Assembly: GCA_050486105.1 (NCBI GenBank)
Contig: JBJHCR010000020.1
Span: 1 to 34,989, forward strand
Direction of reading: 5' to 3'
Origin: JAEXNA01 sp050486105
Lineage (GTDB): Bacteria > Vulcanimicrobiota > Xenobia > Xenobiales > JADMJV01
Length of the DNA stretch: 34,989 bases
Both the position numbers and the translations under genes were made by a program. Under the pieces are notes generated by a model. That model did no database searches and was not told the origin of the DNA. It saw only the letters and a list, made by a program, of their open reading frames with translations. This document shows positions 16,979-25,485 of this stretch, piece by piece (the stretch's first letter is position 1; every line of letters begins with the position of its first letter).

Positions 16979-17218
16979 CTAGGCAATCCTTTGCATGGCG
17001 TTGACGAACTCTTTGCCCGCCAGAGGTTGCGGTAGTGGCCGGCCTTCCAATTTGTAAAGCCCCGCAGTTTCTTCAACAAGACGACATAACTCATCGAACA
17101 CAGCCCTTGGGTCGGTCCCATGGCAGCCGCCGTAAAACAACTCCGGACAGCTTCCGATAAAGCATTCATCCTCTTCAGACCACTCAATCACCTTTGCATA
17201 CTTATCAGCATCACACAT
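16979..17218 (-). CDS. hicB: HicB-like antitoxin
   Basis: A 79-residue protein with the short HicB fold: a YAKVIEWSEEDECFIGSCPEL opening strand pair (residues 7-27), then GGCHGTDPRAVFDELCRLVEE. Typical HicB antitoxins are partially degraded RNase H-like folds that bind HicA and block it. It follows hicA with an 8-base overlap (17211-17218), the canonical HicA-HicB order. No separate C-terminal DNA-binding domain (ribbon-helix-helix or HTH) is visible, so autorepression would need another determinant. Confidence 0.82.
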   Translation of the reverse strand: MCDADKYAKVIEWSEEDECFIGSCPELFYGGCHGTDPRAVFDELCRLVEETAGLYKLEGRPLPQPLAGKEFVNAMQRIA

Positions 17219-17432
17219 TCTTGACCTCCTCTATGGCGAGCCTCACGGCTCGCTCCTGATAATGTTTGGCATCGTCCCCCGGATTTCCGGAAAGCGTCAA
17301 TGGTTTGGCGAGTTTCGGATGGACAAAGTTGCGATGACTTCCTTTGCCCCCTCGGTCAAGGAACCCGGCTTTCTTTAGGTCCCTTATGAGATCACGGACT
17401 TTCTTTGGCATTCGAATTTGAACCGACTTCAT
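17211..17432 (-). CDS. hicA: HicA-like mRNA interferase toxin
   Basis: A 73-residue toxin with the double-stranded RNA-binding-like HicA fold. KKVRDLIRDLKKAGF forms the first helix and the active histidine is H33 in GGKGSHRNFVHP. The tail GDDAKHYQERAVRLAIEEVKN is the variant seen in HicA proteins that end in a helix rather than a short strand. I start at the ATG at 17430-17432 because GGGAG lies seven bases upstream; an ATG nine codons further upstream lacks such a site. HicA cleaves mRNA and is neutralised by HicB. Confidence 0.82.
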   Translation of the reverse strand: MKSVQIRMPKKVRDLIRDLKKAGFLDRGGKGSHRNFVHPKLAKPLTLSGNPGDDAKHYQERAVRLAIEEVKNV

Positions 17433-17669
17433 TGTAGTTCTCCCAATGGCAAGTGGCAACCGGAGTTCAAGGGCTCCGCAGCTGTCTTAGCTCCTCTGTG
17501 AGGAGGAAAGCGTAGCTTGAAGGGCTGGACTCGGAACTCGCCTGGGTTTTCGGCCTGAGTCTCTGGTGGGGTCTACTTCTCCACACCTGCTCTTCGGCCA
17601 GACGCTTGACCTGGGCGTAAAAGGTTTCCGGGGAGGTTGCCTCTGTCTCTGAGCGAACCCCAAAGCCCT

Positions 17670-20600
17670 GTGAGCATCCACGTCGCCCTCCATCACCAAA
17701 CCATTTATCGCTATGACCAATTGGTGGAGCTTTCGCCCCACTTGGTCCGTCTGCGCCCGGCCCCCCACTGTCGGACTCCGATCCTGGCCTACTCCCTGAA
17801 GGTGGAGCCTCAGGAGCAGTTTCTCAATTGGCAGCAGGACCCTTACGGGAACCACATTGCCCGCTTCGTTTTCCCTAAGCCGACTCATGAACTGAAAGTG
17901 ACCGTGGATCTGCTGGCCGAAATGACGGTGATCAATCCCTTCGACTTTTTTCTCGACGAAGACGTTCGGGAGTTCCCTTTTCGATATCCCGAGCTCACTT
18001 ATCGCGAACTCTCTCCGTATCTCGAGGTCGAAGAGCCCGGACCCAAAATGAGGGAACTCCTGGCTGAACTTCGGACCGAGGGCATGGGCACGGTAGACTA
18101 TCTGGTGCAGGTGAATAGGAAGCTGCAGCAATTGGTGCGCTACCTAATCCGAATGGAGCCTGGAGTCCAGAGTTGCGAGGAGACTTTGGCCCAGGGGAGT
18201 GGCTCCTGCCGAGATTCGGCCTGGCTTGCGGTGCAGGTTCTCAGGCACTTCGGCCTCGCTGCTCGCTTCGTTTCGGGCTATCTTATTCAGTTGAGGGCCG
18301 ATCAAGAATCCCTGGACGGCCCAAGCGGGCCCGATTCCGACTTCACCGACCTGCACGCTTGGGCCGAGGCCTTCATCCCCGGGGCCGGCTGGATCGGCAT
18401 GGATCCCACCTCGGGGCTGCTGGCCGGAGAGGGGCACATTCCTCTGGCCGCCAGTGCTCAACCCCTGAGCGCCGCCCCGATCACCGGCAGCTTCAATTGG
18501 ACTCCCGCGAAACCCGGGGAAAAACTCGGGCAAGAGTTCGACTTCCAAATGTCCGTCACCCGGGTGCACCAGGACCCCAGGGTCACCCTGCCTTACTCCG
18601 AGCATGAATGGCAGGAGATCGATGAGTTGGGAAGGATGGTCGATGCTCGCCTGCAGCTCGGAGACGTCCGTTTGACCATGGGCGGAGAGCCCACCTTTGT
18701 TTCCCTCGACGATATGGAAGGAGCCGAGTGGAACGTTGAGGCCCTGGGTGCAGCCAAGCGCGATTTGGCGGGAAGTTTGCTCACCCGTTTGCAAGAGCGA
18801 TTCGCCCCAGGGGGGCTGCTTCATTTCGGCCAGGGGAAGCAGTACCCTGGAGAGCCGGTCCCTCGTTGGGCCCTGCGTTGTTTGTGGCGCAAAGACGGAG
18901 AGCCAGTCTGGCGAGACCCGGAACTGCTTGCTGATGAAACCCAGCCCGGGTGTCGGGGCAAGGATGACGGCGAACGCTTTCTTCATGTGCTGGCCGAGAA
19001 ACTTGGGGTCGACCCCGATTGGACCAGGGCTTGCTTCGAGGACATCTACCACTATCTGTGGAGGGAACACAAACTCCCTATCAACGCCGATCTCACCCAA
19101 CCGAACCGTCTGAGGTTGGCCGACGATCGAACTCGAATAGCTCGAGTCCTGGACCAAGGTTTGGGAGAGCCGGTGGGATATATGCTGCCTCTGGCTCGCC
19201 GCCGGCGCGAAGGGGGAAAAGAGGTGTGGGCCTCTGGGCCTTGGCTCCTCAAACAAGAGGTCTTGCAACTGACTCCCGGGGATTTCCCCATGGGGTACCG
19301 CCTGCCGCTGAACAGTTTGCCCCCTGAGGATCCCGAGGCGCCTCCGGAGTTTCTCGAGCGCGACCCCTTGAGTGACCTGCCGCCCTTGCGAGCTCAGGCT
19401 CACATTCCGGTCCAGGGACCTACAGAGCAGGGGCACCCTACGCTCGATGATTCCTCCTTGGTGCGAACGGCGGTCTGCGCTGAGACCCGAGGCGACCACC
19501 TCTACATTTTTCTGCCCCCCTTACTCCGAGGAGAAGATTTTCTCGACCTGGTGGAGGCGGTGGAGGCGACCGCCTCCGAGTTGGGGTGGGCGGTGGTCTT
19601 GGAGGGCTACGGACCGCCTTTCGACCCCAGATTGGAAAGCTTCTCGGTGACCCCGGACCCGGGGGTGATCGAGGTGAATATTCACCCTAGCGCCTCTTGG
19701 GAGGAGCTTAGAGATCGAACTCTTGCTCTTTATGAAGAGGCCCGAGCCTGCCGATTGGGTACCGAGAAATTCATGCTCGATGGCCGCCACACCGGCACCG
19801 GGGGAGGGAACCATATTGTCCTGGGTAGCCATCACCCGGCGGACAGTCCGTTCTTGCGCCGTCCGGACCTGCTTGGCAGTATGCTCTCATACTGGCTGAA
19901 TCACCCGTGCTTGTCCTACCTCTTCTCGGGGCTCTTCCTCGGCCCCACCTCTCAAGCGCCCAGGGTAGACGAAGCCCGACATGAGAGTCTCTATGAACTG
20001 GAGATCGCCCTAGCTCAACTGCCTAAAGGAGTGTCCGAGGGAGCCGTTCCTCCCTGGTTTGTGGACCGCACCTTCCGACATCTTCTCACCGATCTCACGG
20101 GCAATACCCATCGAGCAGAGTTCTGTATCGACAAGCTCTACTCTCCCGACAGCCGGACCGGCCGGCTCGGTTTATTGGAGCTGCGCTCTTTCGAAATGCC
20201 CCCACATCCCCAGATGAGTTTGCTGCAACAGCTGCTGGTGCGGGCCTTGGTGGCTCGGTTTTGGGAAGAACCCTATCGTGCTCCCCTGGTCCGTTGGGGA
20301 ACTCGACTCCACGACCGTTTCATGCTGGGCCACTTTGTCTGGCAGGACTTGGCCGAGATGATCCTCGACTTGCAGCGATCTGGTTTCCCCTTCAAGTTGG
20401 CTCATTTCCGACCCCATTTCGAGTTTCGCTTTCCTAAAATTGGAGCTTTCACTCAGGCTGGAGTGACGGTGGAATTGAGGACAGCCATCGAGCCCTGGCA
20501 CGTTCTTGGAGAGCAGCCTGGTATGGGGGGAGCAGTGCGCTTCGTGGACTCCTCTTTGGAACGACTGCAAGTCCAGGTCAGCGGAGTGATCGAAGGCCGA

Positions 20601-20972
20601 CATCGTCTGCTCTGCAACGGGCGAACGGTGCCCTTGCATCCCACCGGAGTGGCCGGAGTTGCTGTGGCCGGGGTTCGCTATCGAGCCTGGCAGCCATCCA
20701 CCTGTCTGCATCCCAATATCGAGGTGCACACTCCCTTGGAATTCGACCTAGTGGATCTGGAGCTTGGGCGCAGTTTAGGAGGCTGCAGTTATCGGGTGGA
20801 CCATCCTGGCGGTCGAAACTACGAAACCTTTCCGGTGAACGCCAACGAAGCGGAAGCTCGACGAGCGGCCCGCTTTTCTCCGCTACACCTCTCGGGTGGT
20901 CCGATTTCGGTGGCCCAAGAGGGCACCAATCCTGATTATCCTTTGACTTTGGATCTGAGGAGACTAGGCTAG
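17670..20972 (+). CDS. Transglutaminase-like domain fused to DUF2126 putative amidoligase
   Basis: About 1100 residues, first gene of a three-gene operon. An N-terminal bacterial transglutaminase beta domain (SIHVALHHQTIYRYD onwards, to about 110) precedes a transglutaminase-like cysteine domain with the triad C180 (GSGSCRDSAW), H229 (TDLHAWAEAF) and D245 (GWIGMDPTSG). The remainder (about 300-1090) is DUF2126, catalogued as a putative amidoligase of glutamine-synthetase-like fold, with DPGVIEVNIHPSASWEEL and HTGTGGGNHIVLG. Family members begin near the SIHVA motif, so I use the GTG at 17670; the TTG at 17637 has a GGGGAGG touching it with no spacer. The stop is separated by one base from the next gene. 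Reaction and substrate are unknown to me. Confidence 0.88.
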   Translation: MSIHVALHHQTIYRYDQLVELSPHLVRLRPAPHCRTPILAYSLKVEPQEQFLNWQQDPYGNHIARFVFPKPTHELKVTVDLLAEMTVINPFDFFLDEDVREFPFRYPELTYRELSPYLEVEEPGPKMRELLAELRTEGMGTVDYLVQVNRKLQQLVRYLIRMEPGVQSCEETLAQGSGSCRDSAWLAVQVLRHFGLAARFVSGYLIQLRADQESLDGPSGPDSDFTDLHAWAEAFIPGAGWIGMDPTSGLLAGEGHIPLAASAQPLSAAPITGSFNWTPAKPGEKLGQEFDFQMSVTRVHQDPRVTLPYSEHEWQEIDELGRMVDARLQLGDVRLTMGGEPTFVSLDDMEGAEWNVEALGAAKRDLAGSLLTRLQERFAPGGLLHFGQGKQYPGEPVPRWALRCLWRKDGEPVWRDPELLADETQPGCRGKDDGERFLHVLAEKLGVDPDWTRACFEDIYHYLWREHKLPINADLTQPNRLRLADDRTRIARVLDQGLGEPVGYMLPLARRRREGGKEVWASGPWLLKQEVLQLTPGDFPMGYRLPLNSLPPEDPEAPPEFLERDPLSDLPPLRAQAHIPVQGPTEQGHPTLDDSSLVRTAVCAETRGDHLYIFLPPLLRGEDFLDLVEAVEATASELGWAVVLEGYGPPFDPRLESFSVTPDPGVIEVNIHPSASWEELRDRTLALYEEARACRLGTEKFMLDGRHTGTGGGNHIVLGSHHPADSPFLRRPDLLGSMLSYWLNHPCLSYLFSGLFLGPTSQAPRVDEARHESLYELEIALAQLPKGVSEGAVPPWFVDRTFRHLLTDLTGNTHRAEFCIDKLYSPDSRTGRLGLLELRSFEMPPHPQMSLLQQLLVRALVARFWEEPYRAPLVRWGTRLHDRFMLGHFVWQDLAEMILDLQRSGFPFKLAHFRPHFEFRFPKIGAFTQAGVTVELRTAIEPWHVLGEQPGMGGAVRFVDSSLERLQVQVSGVIEGRHRLLCNGRTVPLHPTGVAGVAVAGVRYRAWQPSTCLHPNIEVHTPLEFDLVDLELGRSLGGCSYRVDHPGGRNYETFPVNANEAEARRAARFSPLHLSGGPISVAQEGTNPDYPLTLDLRRLG

Positions 20973-20973
20973 C

Positions 20974-23481
20974 ATGTTGGACTTGAGAAAGGGTCCGCAG
21001 TATCGCCCTCTGGAGGCAGCCTTCGATGAGATGGTGGATGGGACCGGGATGATCCGTCAGGCTTGGTTGCCCTTCTTGGAGGGGCTGCAAGAATTGGACT
21101 CGGCAGAACTCGAGCAGCGCTTAGCCCGAGTGCATCAGTTGATCCGCGAGAACGGGGTCACTTTCAATGTTTACGGGGCCGAAGACGGGGCGGAGCGGCC
21201 ATGGCGGCTGGACCCATTTCCGCTTATTCTCGACGGGGCTGAGTGGGCCAAGGTCGAAGCTGGTCTGCAGCAGAGAGCCCGGCTTTTGGAACTGCTGTTA
21301 GAGGATGTTTACGGAGAGCAACGGTGCTTGCGAGAGGGCCTCCTTCCGCCGGACCTAATTTACGGCAGCCCCGGCTACTTGCGCCCGTGCCAAGGACTTC
21401 CCATCCCTGCAGAGTGTCGACTGCTGTTGCACGCTGTGGATTTGGCTCGCTCCCCCGAAGGAGGTTTTCGAGTCCTACGCGACCGAGCTGAAGTCCCGGC
21501 TGGCTGCGGATACGCTCTTGAAAATCGCTTGGCGCTGTCGCGCATGCTGCCTGAGTTGCTGAGTTCGGCAGGGGTCATAAACTTGGCTCCTTTCTTCCGC
21601 TCCTTGCGCAACACCCTGGCGGAAATGGCCGAGCGGGCCTACAGCAGCCCGCGAGTGGTTTTTCTTACTCCTGGGCCCGCCAACCAGACCTATTTTGAAC
21701 ACGCTTACTTGGCCCAGTATCTGGGTTTCAACCTGGTTCAAGGCGACGACCTTACGGTGCGGGACAACCGGGTGTTCTTGAAGCTCTTAGAAGGTCTGCA
21801 GCCGGTGGATGTGATCTTGCGACGACTGAGAGACACCTTCTGTGATCCTCTGGAGTTGCGTACCGACTCGGTGATTGGGGTGCCGGGCTTGGTGCAAGCG
21901 GTGAAAGCCGGAAATGTGGTGGTGGCCAACTCCCTCGGCAGCGGATGGTTGGAGACCCCAGCCCTACACGCCTATTTGCCCCGCCTGTGCCGAGAACTGC
22001 TGTCTGAGGATTTAGTTATCCCCGGGGTGACGACTTGGTGGTGTGGAGAGCCGAAGTCTCTGGAGCGAGTCCTTAGTGATTTTGAAGCTCTGGTGCTGAA
22101 GCCGACCTTTCCTCAGCGGGAGGGGTCCGCGGTGTTCTTAGCCGATCTCAGCAGTAAAGAGCGCCGAGCTTGGCGCAGTGAACTTCAGCGCAACGGCAGT
22201 GCCTATGTGGCTCAAGAACATGTTCGTCTGTCCTGCGCTCCTACCTTAGCGGGTTCTCAGCTTGAGCCACGGCGGGTAGTGCTGCGCACCTTTATCACCC
22301 GAGAATCAGAAAGGTTCGTGGTCATGCCCGGCGGTCTGACCCTGGTGGCCCAAAGCGAGGACTCCCTCATCACCACCCTGCAGCAAGGGGCCGGCAGTAA
22401 GGACACCTGGATCGCCACCGAGAAAGGCGAGATTTCTGTGCCCGAAATCCTGGTTCTTCCTCGCGCCCCGATGGAGTTGACCCGAGGTGGGGGAGACATC
22501 CCCAGCCGGTCCGCCGACAACCTGTATTGGTTGGGACGCTATCTTGAGAGGGGAGAGGGTCTAAGCCGGCTACTACGGTGCTGTATTGTGCGCTTGGACG
22601 AGCAGTCCCGACCAGAGGCTCCCCTGGAGGCGCCGGTGCTGCTGGCCTTGTCCAAGGAGTCTCAGAAGCGCCCCAGCCGGGTCGATAGGTCGTCTTGTCG
22701 GCGAAGGATTCTGGAGATGCAGAGTTCGCTTGATGAGGCCGGAGGTTTGCGGCCTTGTCTCGACAGTATCGCTCGCCTGGCCAACACAGTGAGGGACCGA
22801 ATCTCCGATGAATGCTGGCGGTTGCTCAACCATTTGGCCGAACTTGGGCGGGCGGAACCCAGGGTTCTTAGAGATGCACAGAAGCAGCTTGATGATTTGC
22901 TGGTGGGATTTTCTTCATTTTCCGGAATGTTGGCCGAGAACATGACCCGGAGTCACAGTTGGCGTTTTCTGGAGATGGGGCGACGGATCGAGAGGGCCTT
23001 GAATACTGTGACCTTGCTTCGGCGCTCTTTGGTTCAGCAGCGTCCTTTCGAGGATGCGGTGCTCGAAGCCGTGTTGGAAGTGGCCGATGGAACCAGAACC
23101 TATCGCAGACGTTACCCAGGCGGACTGCAGGTTGCTCCGGTGGTGGACTTACTGTTGGCCGATGAGTCGAACCCTCGTTCGGTGCTGTTTCAATTAGAGC
23201 GCTTGAGAACCCATTTTGATCGCCTTCCTGGTCGTTCGACGGAGGCAATTCCCAGTGCCGAAGAGCGGTTGTTGTACCGTTTGGTGTCCCAGATCCGGCT
23301 GGCTGAAATGCACGACTTGGTTGAGGTCTCAAAAGACGCCAAACGCGCCAGCCTTGTGCAACTCTTACGTCGATTAGAGGCAGACCTGCCTTTGCTTTCG
23401 GACCTTATTGTCCGTCGCTATTTGACCCACTTGGTGGCCAAATCTCAGCAACCCGGTTTCGGACGGGAGGTTCTTCCGTGA
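20974..23481 (+). CDS. Circularly permuted ATP-grasp fused to Alpha-E domain
   Basis: An 835-residue fusion. Residues about 1-490 are a circularly permuted ATP-grasp of type 2 (formerly DUF404/DUF407), with FNVYG, the RRLRDTFCDPLEL segment and WWCGEPKSLERVLSDF. From about residue 505 the Alpha-E domain (DUF403) begins at RSADNLYWLGRYLERGE and continues as an all-helical domain to the end. Elsewhere these two domains are often separate neighbouring genes. It starts one base after the upstream stop and its own stop overlaps the next ATG by four bases, so the operon is translationally coupled. Permuted ATP-grasp enzymes form amide bonds at the expense of ATP; the substrate here is not established. 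Confidence 0.9.
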   Translation: MLDLRKGPQYRPLEAAFDEMVDGTGMIRQAWLPFLEGLQELDSAELEQRLARVHQLIRENGVTFNVYGAEDGAERPWRLDPFPLILDGAEWAKVEAGLQQRARLLELLLEDVYGEQRCLREGLLPPDLIYGSPGYLRPCQGLPIPAECRLLLHAVDLARSPEGGFRVLRDRAEVPAGCGYALENRLALSRMLPELLSSAGVINLAPFFRSLRNTLAEMAERAYSSPRVVFLTPGPANQTYFEHAYLAQYLGFNLVQGDDLTVRDNRVFLKLLEGLQPVDVILRRLRDTFCDPLELRTDSVIGVPGLVQAVKAGNVVVANSLGSGWLETPALHAYLPRLCRELLSEDLVIPGVTTWWCGEPKSLERVLSDFEALVLKPTFPQREGSAVFLADLSSKERRAWRSELQRNGSAYVAQEHVRLSCAPTLAGSQLEPRRVVLRTFITRESERFVVMPGGLTLVAQSEDSLITTLQQGAGSKDTWIATEKGEISVPEILVLPRAPMELTRGGGDIPSRSADNLYWLGRYLERGEGLSRLLRCCIVRLDEQSRPEAPLEAPVLLALSKESQKRPSRVDRSSCRRRILEMQSSLDEAGGLRPCLDSIARLANTVRDRISDECWRLLNHLAELGRAEPRVLRDAQKQLDDLLVGFSSFSGMLAENMTRSHSWRFLEMGRRIERALNTVTLLRRSLVQQRPFEDAVLEAVLEVADGTRTYRRRYPGGLQVAPVVDLLLADESNPRSVLFQLERLRTHFDRLPGRSTEAIPSAEERLLYRLVSQIRLAEMHDLVEVSKDAKRASLVQLLRRLEADLPLLSDLIVRRYLTHLVAKSQQPGFGREVLP

Positions 23482-24347
23482 AATATTCGGTGCGGCACCA
23501 AACCCGTTACTGCTATACCGACCAGGTGTCAATAAGCTACAACAGGGTGCATTCTCAGCCTCGGAGCTGTTCTTGGCAGACTCATCGAGGGGCCAACCTA
23601 TCTATCGATCCCGAGCCATCTTTTCTGGCTCGACAGCAAGATTTTTTTGGGAATCCCGTCACTTTTTTCACCGTCCAGAACTCCCACACCGAACTCATTG
23701 TCACCGCTCATTTTGAAGCAGAGGTCCAAGCTCGAGAGACCACCGGAGAAACATTACCCTGGGAGCAAGTGGGGCAAGGTTTGCGGCAGGTAGGCAGCAA
23801 GCAAGAGCTCGAAGCTAATCAATTTCTTTATCCTTCAACCTGGGTGGAGAGTTCTCCGGCCTTGCTTCGATTTGCTACCCCGTCCTTTCCAAAGGGGCGG
23901 CCGGTGTTGGAAGCCGCCGCGGACCTGTGCCGAAGGATCCACAGTGGCTTCACTTTCGACCCTGAAGCCACCACCGTGACCACTCCCATACAGCAGGTGC
24001 TGAACAGTCGCCGTGGGGTGTGTCAAGACTTTGCTCACTTAGCTATCGGGGGGCTGAGGAGCTTAGGTCTGGCTGCTCGGTATGTCAGCGGCTATATTTT
24101 GACCACTCCACCGCCGGGTCAGGAGCGACTTCAGGGGGCAGATGCGAGCCACGCTTGGGTCTCGGTCTGGGCTCCTCCGCTGGGTTGGGTGGATCTAGAC
24201 CCCACCAACGATCTGCTGGTGGGCGATCAGCACGTGACCCTGGCCTGGGGGCGCGACTTCCATGATGTCAGTCCTATGCGCGGGGTGGTTCTGGGTGGAG
24301 GAACACAGTCTGTCCGAGTCGGTGTGGATGTGGTCCCTCAGGCCTAA
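23478..24347 (+). CDS. Transglutaminase-like cysteine protease, third gene of the amidoligase operon
   Basis: A 289-residue protein with a bacterial transglutaminase N-terminal beta domain (KYSVRHQTRYCYTDQV) and a transglutaminase-like core. The catalytic triad is visible as C182 (RRGVCQDFAHL), H225 (DASHAWVSVW) and D241 (GWVDLDPTND). No signal peptide is present, so it probably acts in the cytoplasm, as do the two ligases it is coupled to by an ATGA overlap. Proteins of this superfamily either cleave peptide or isopeptide bonds or crosslink; with two ligase folds in the operon, a role in trimming or removing the synthesised peptide is reasonable but inferred. The next gene is convergent, ending 34 bases away. 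Confidence 0.9.
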   Translation: MKYSVRHQTRYCYTDQVSISYNRVHSQPRSCSWQTHRGANLSIDPEPSFLARQQDFFGNPVTFFTVQNSHTELIVTAHFEAEVQARETTGETLPWEQVGQGLRQVGSKQELEANQFLYPSTWVESSPALLRFATPSFPKGRPVLEAAADLCRRIHSGFTFDPEATTVTTPIQQVLNSRRGVCQDFAHLAIGGLRSLGLAARYVSGYILTTPPPGQERLQGADASHAWVSVWAPPLGWVDLDPTNDLLVGDQHVTLAWGRDFHDVSPMRGVVLGGGTQSVRVGVDVVPQA

Positions 24348-24381
24348 GGTTGAGGGGTTCCCGCTTGCCGAATCGAAGTGC

Positions 24382-25323
24382 CTACGAGGATGGAGTGCTT
24401 CGCTCGGCCACCAGGTATCGCGGCCGGGCCTTTACTTCTTCTGATATTCGGGCCAGGTAAAGCCCCATGATGCCGAGGGCGCCCATGGTGATACTTCCCT
24501 GAATCAGTTGGAGCAGGATCACCGTGGTGAATCCCTCGACCGCTTCTCCGTTCCACCAACGATAGAATGTCTGAGTTCCCAAGAGGCAGGCCAAGGAAAA
24601 GGTGGCTAGGCCGAGGAGGGTTACCAATTGAAGAGGAATGGAAGAGAAAGAGGTGATCGAGCGAACCGCCATGCGAATGAGGCTCAATCTGGTCCAGCGC
24701 GTACTTCTTTCGGGCAAATCCGGAACAGTGAAGGTCACCGATGCGTGCTCGAATCCCATCCAAGCGATCAGGCCCCGAAAAAAGACGTTTCGTTCCCCAA
24801 TTTCAAGCCAAGCTTGGCGCACCTTGCGATCGAAAAGTTTGAAATCGCTCTGGCTACCAAGTTCGTAACCTGACAGCAGCCGGAAGATACGATAGAAAGC
24901 TTTGGCCAGGAATCGGTAGATTCGGTTTTCCGTTTCGGCTCTCGTTTTCACTGCGTCGACCACATTGACGCCACTGCTTCGGAAAGTTTCTAGCATGGTC
25001 GGAATAACCTCGAGGGGATGTTCAAAGTCCCCATCCAGAATAAGGGTGAGTTCGCCCGAGGCTTCGGCTAGTCCAGCACACAAGGCGGCATCTTTGCCAA
25101 AATTGCGACTCAAGCGGACAGCCTTAAGTCCCACGATTTCGCCTCGAAGCGAGCACAGGGTCGACCAGGTTCCGTCTAGAGAGCCATCGTCAACCACGAC
25201 AATCTCGTGGCTTGAGACCTCCTTCTTCAAGACCTGCTCGAGGTGTCTGAGAAAGATGCTGATGGTCGGTGCCTCATTATAGGCAGGAACAATGACAGTG
25301 AGTTCAGGTTCTCGGGTTTCCAT
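24382..25323 (-). CDS. GT2 family glycosyltransferase, polyprenyl-phosphate sugar type (GtrB/DPM1-like)
   Basis: A 313-residue membrane-anchored enzyme that would move a nucleotide-activated sugar to polyprenyl phosphate. It has the GT2 opening TVIVPAYNEA, VVDDGS (D45, D46) and the metal-binding D97-G-D99 in LILDGDFEHP, followed by GSQSDFKLFDR. Two membrane segments near residues 232-255 and 270-298 anchor the C-terminus. Many relatives carry DADLQHP at the metal site; here it reads DGDFEHP, which keeps both acids. It is divergent from a GT-C-like glycosyltransferase, which would be a natural user of a polyprenyl-linked sugar. Confidence 0.88.
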   Translation of the reverse strand: METREPELTVIVPAYNEAPTISIFLRHLEQVLKKEVSSHEIVVVDDGSLDGTWSTLCSLRGEIVGLKAVRLSRNFGKDAALCAGLAEASGELTLILDGDFEHPLEVIPTMLETFRSSGVNVVDAVKTRAETENRIYRFLAKAFYRIFRLLSGYELGSQSDFKLFDRKVRQAWLEIGERNVFFRGLIAWMGFEHASVTFTVPDLPERSTRWTRLSLIRMAVRSITSFSSIPLQLVTLLGLATFSLACLLGTQTFYRWWNGEAVEGFTTVILLQLIQGSITMGALGIMGLYLARISEEVKARPRYLVAERSTPSS

Positions 25324-25419
25324 GGCTCGGGCTTACTTCTATTCTTGGACGATCTCCTTTGTCCCGGATGAGGCTTGGGGAAGTCGTTGGTAGGGTTCTG
25401 AATGGGTTGGAAAGAACTG

Positions 25420-25485
25420 ATGCCCATGCGGGTAGCAATACACGCCGATGACCTCGGCCCCTGGCACGGCGTGAACCGAGAATGA
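25420..25485 (+). pseudogene. First 21 codons of a ChbG/HpnK (YdjC)-type deacetylase, truncated
   Basis: The frame beginning ATG at 25420 (second ATG at 25426) reads MPMRVAIHADDLGPWHGVNRE and stops. HADDLG followed three residues later by GVNR is the N-terminal metal-site signature of ChbG/HpnK carbohydrate deacetylases (typically NADDFG-x3-GVNR), in the right place and spacing relative to the start. The TGA overlaps the ATG of the next gene (ATGA). Neither other frame continues the family further into the GT-C gene. It is either a gene remnant left by a deletion or, less likely, a leader peptide coupled to the next gene. The antisense frame is also open here and could be mistaken for a gene. 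Confidence 0.55.

Noticed and set aside
17487..18131. A 214-codon minus-strand frame opposite the start of the DUF2126 gene.
   Set aside because: It lies antisense to the conserved transglutaminase domain, whose family motifs are all intact.
18144..19499. A 451-codon minus-strand frame inside the DUF2126 gene.
   Set aside because: Antisense shadow produced by GC-rich codon use; the plus-strand frame carries the conserved domain.
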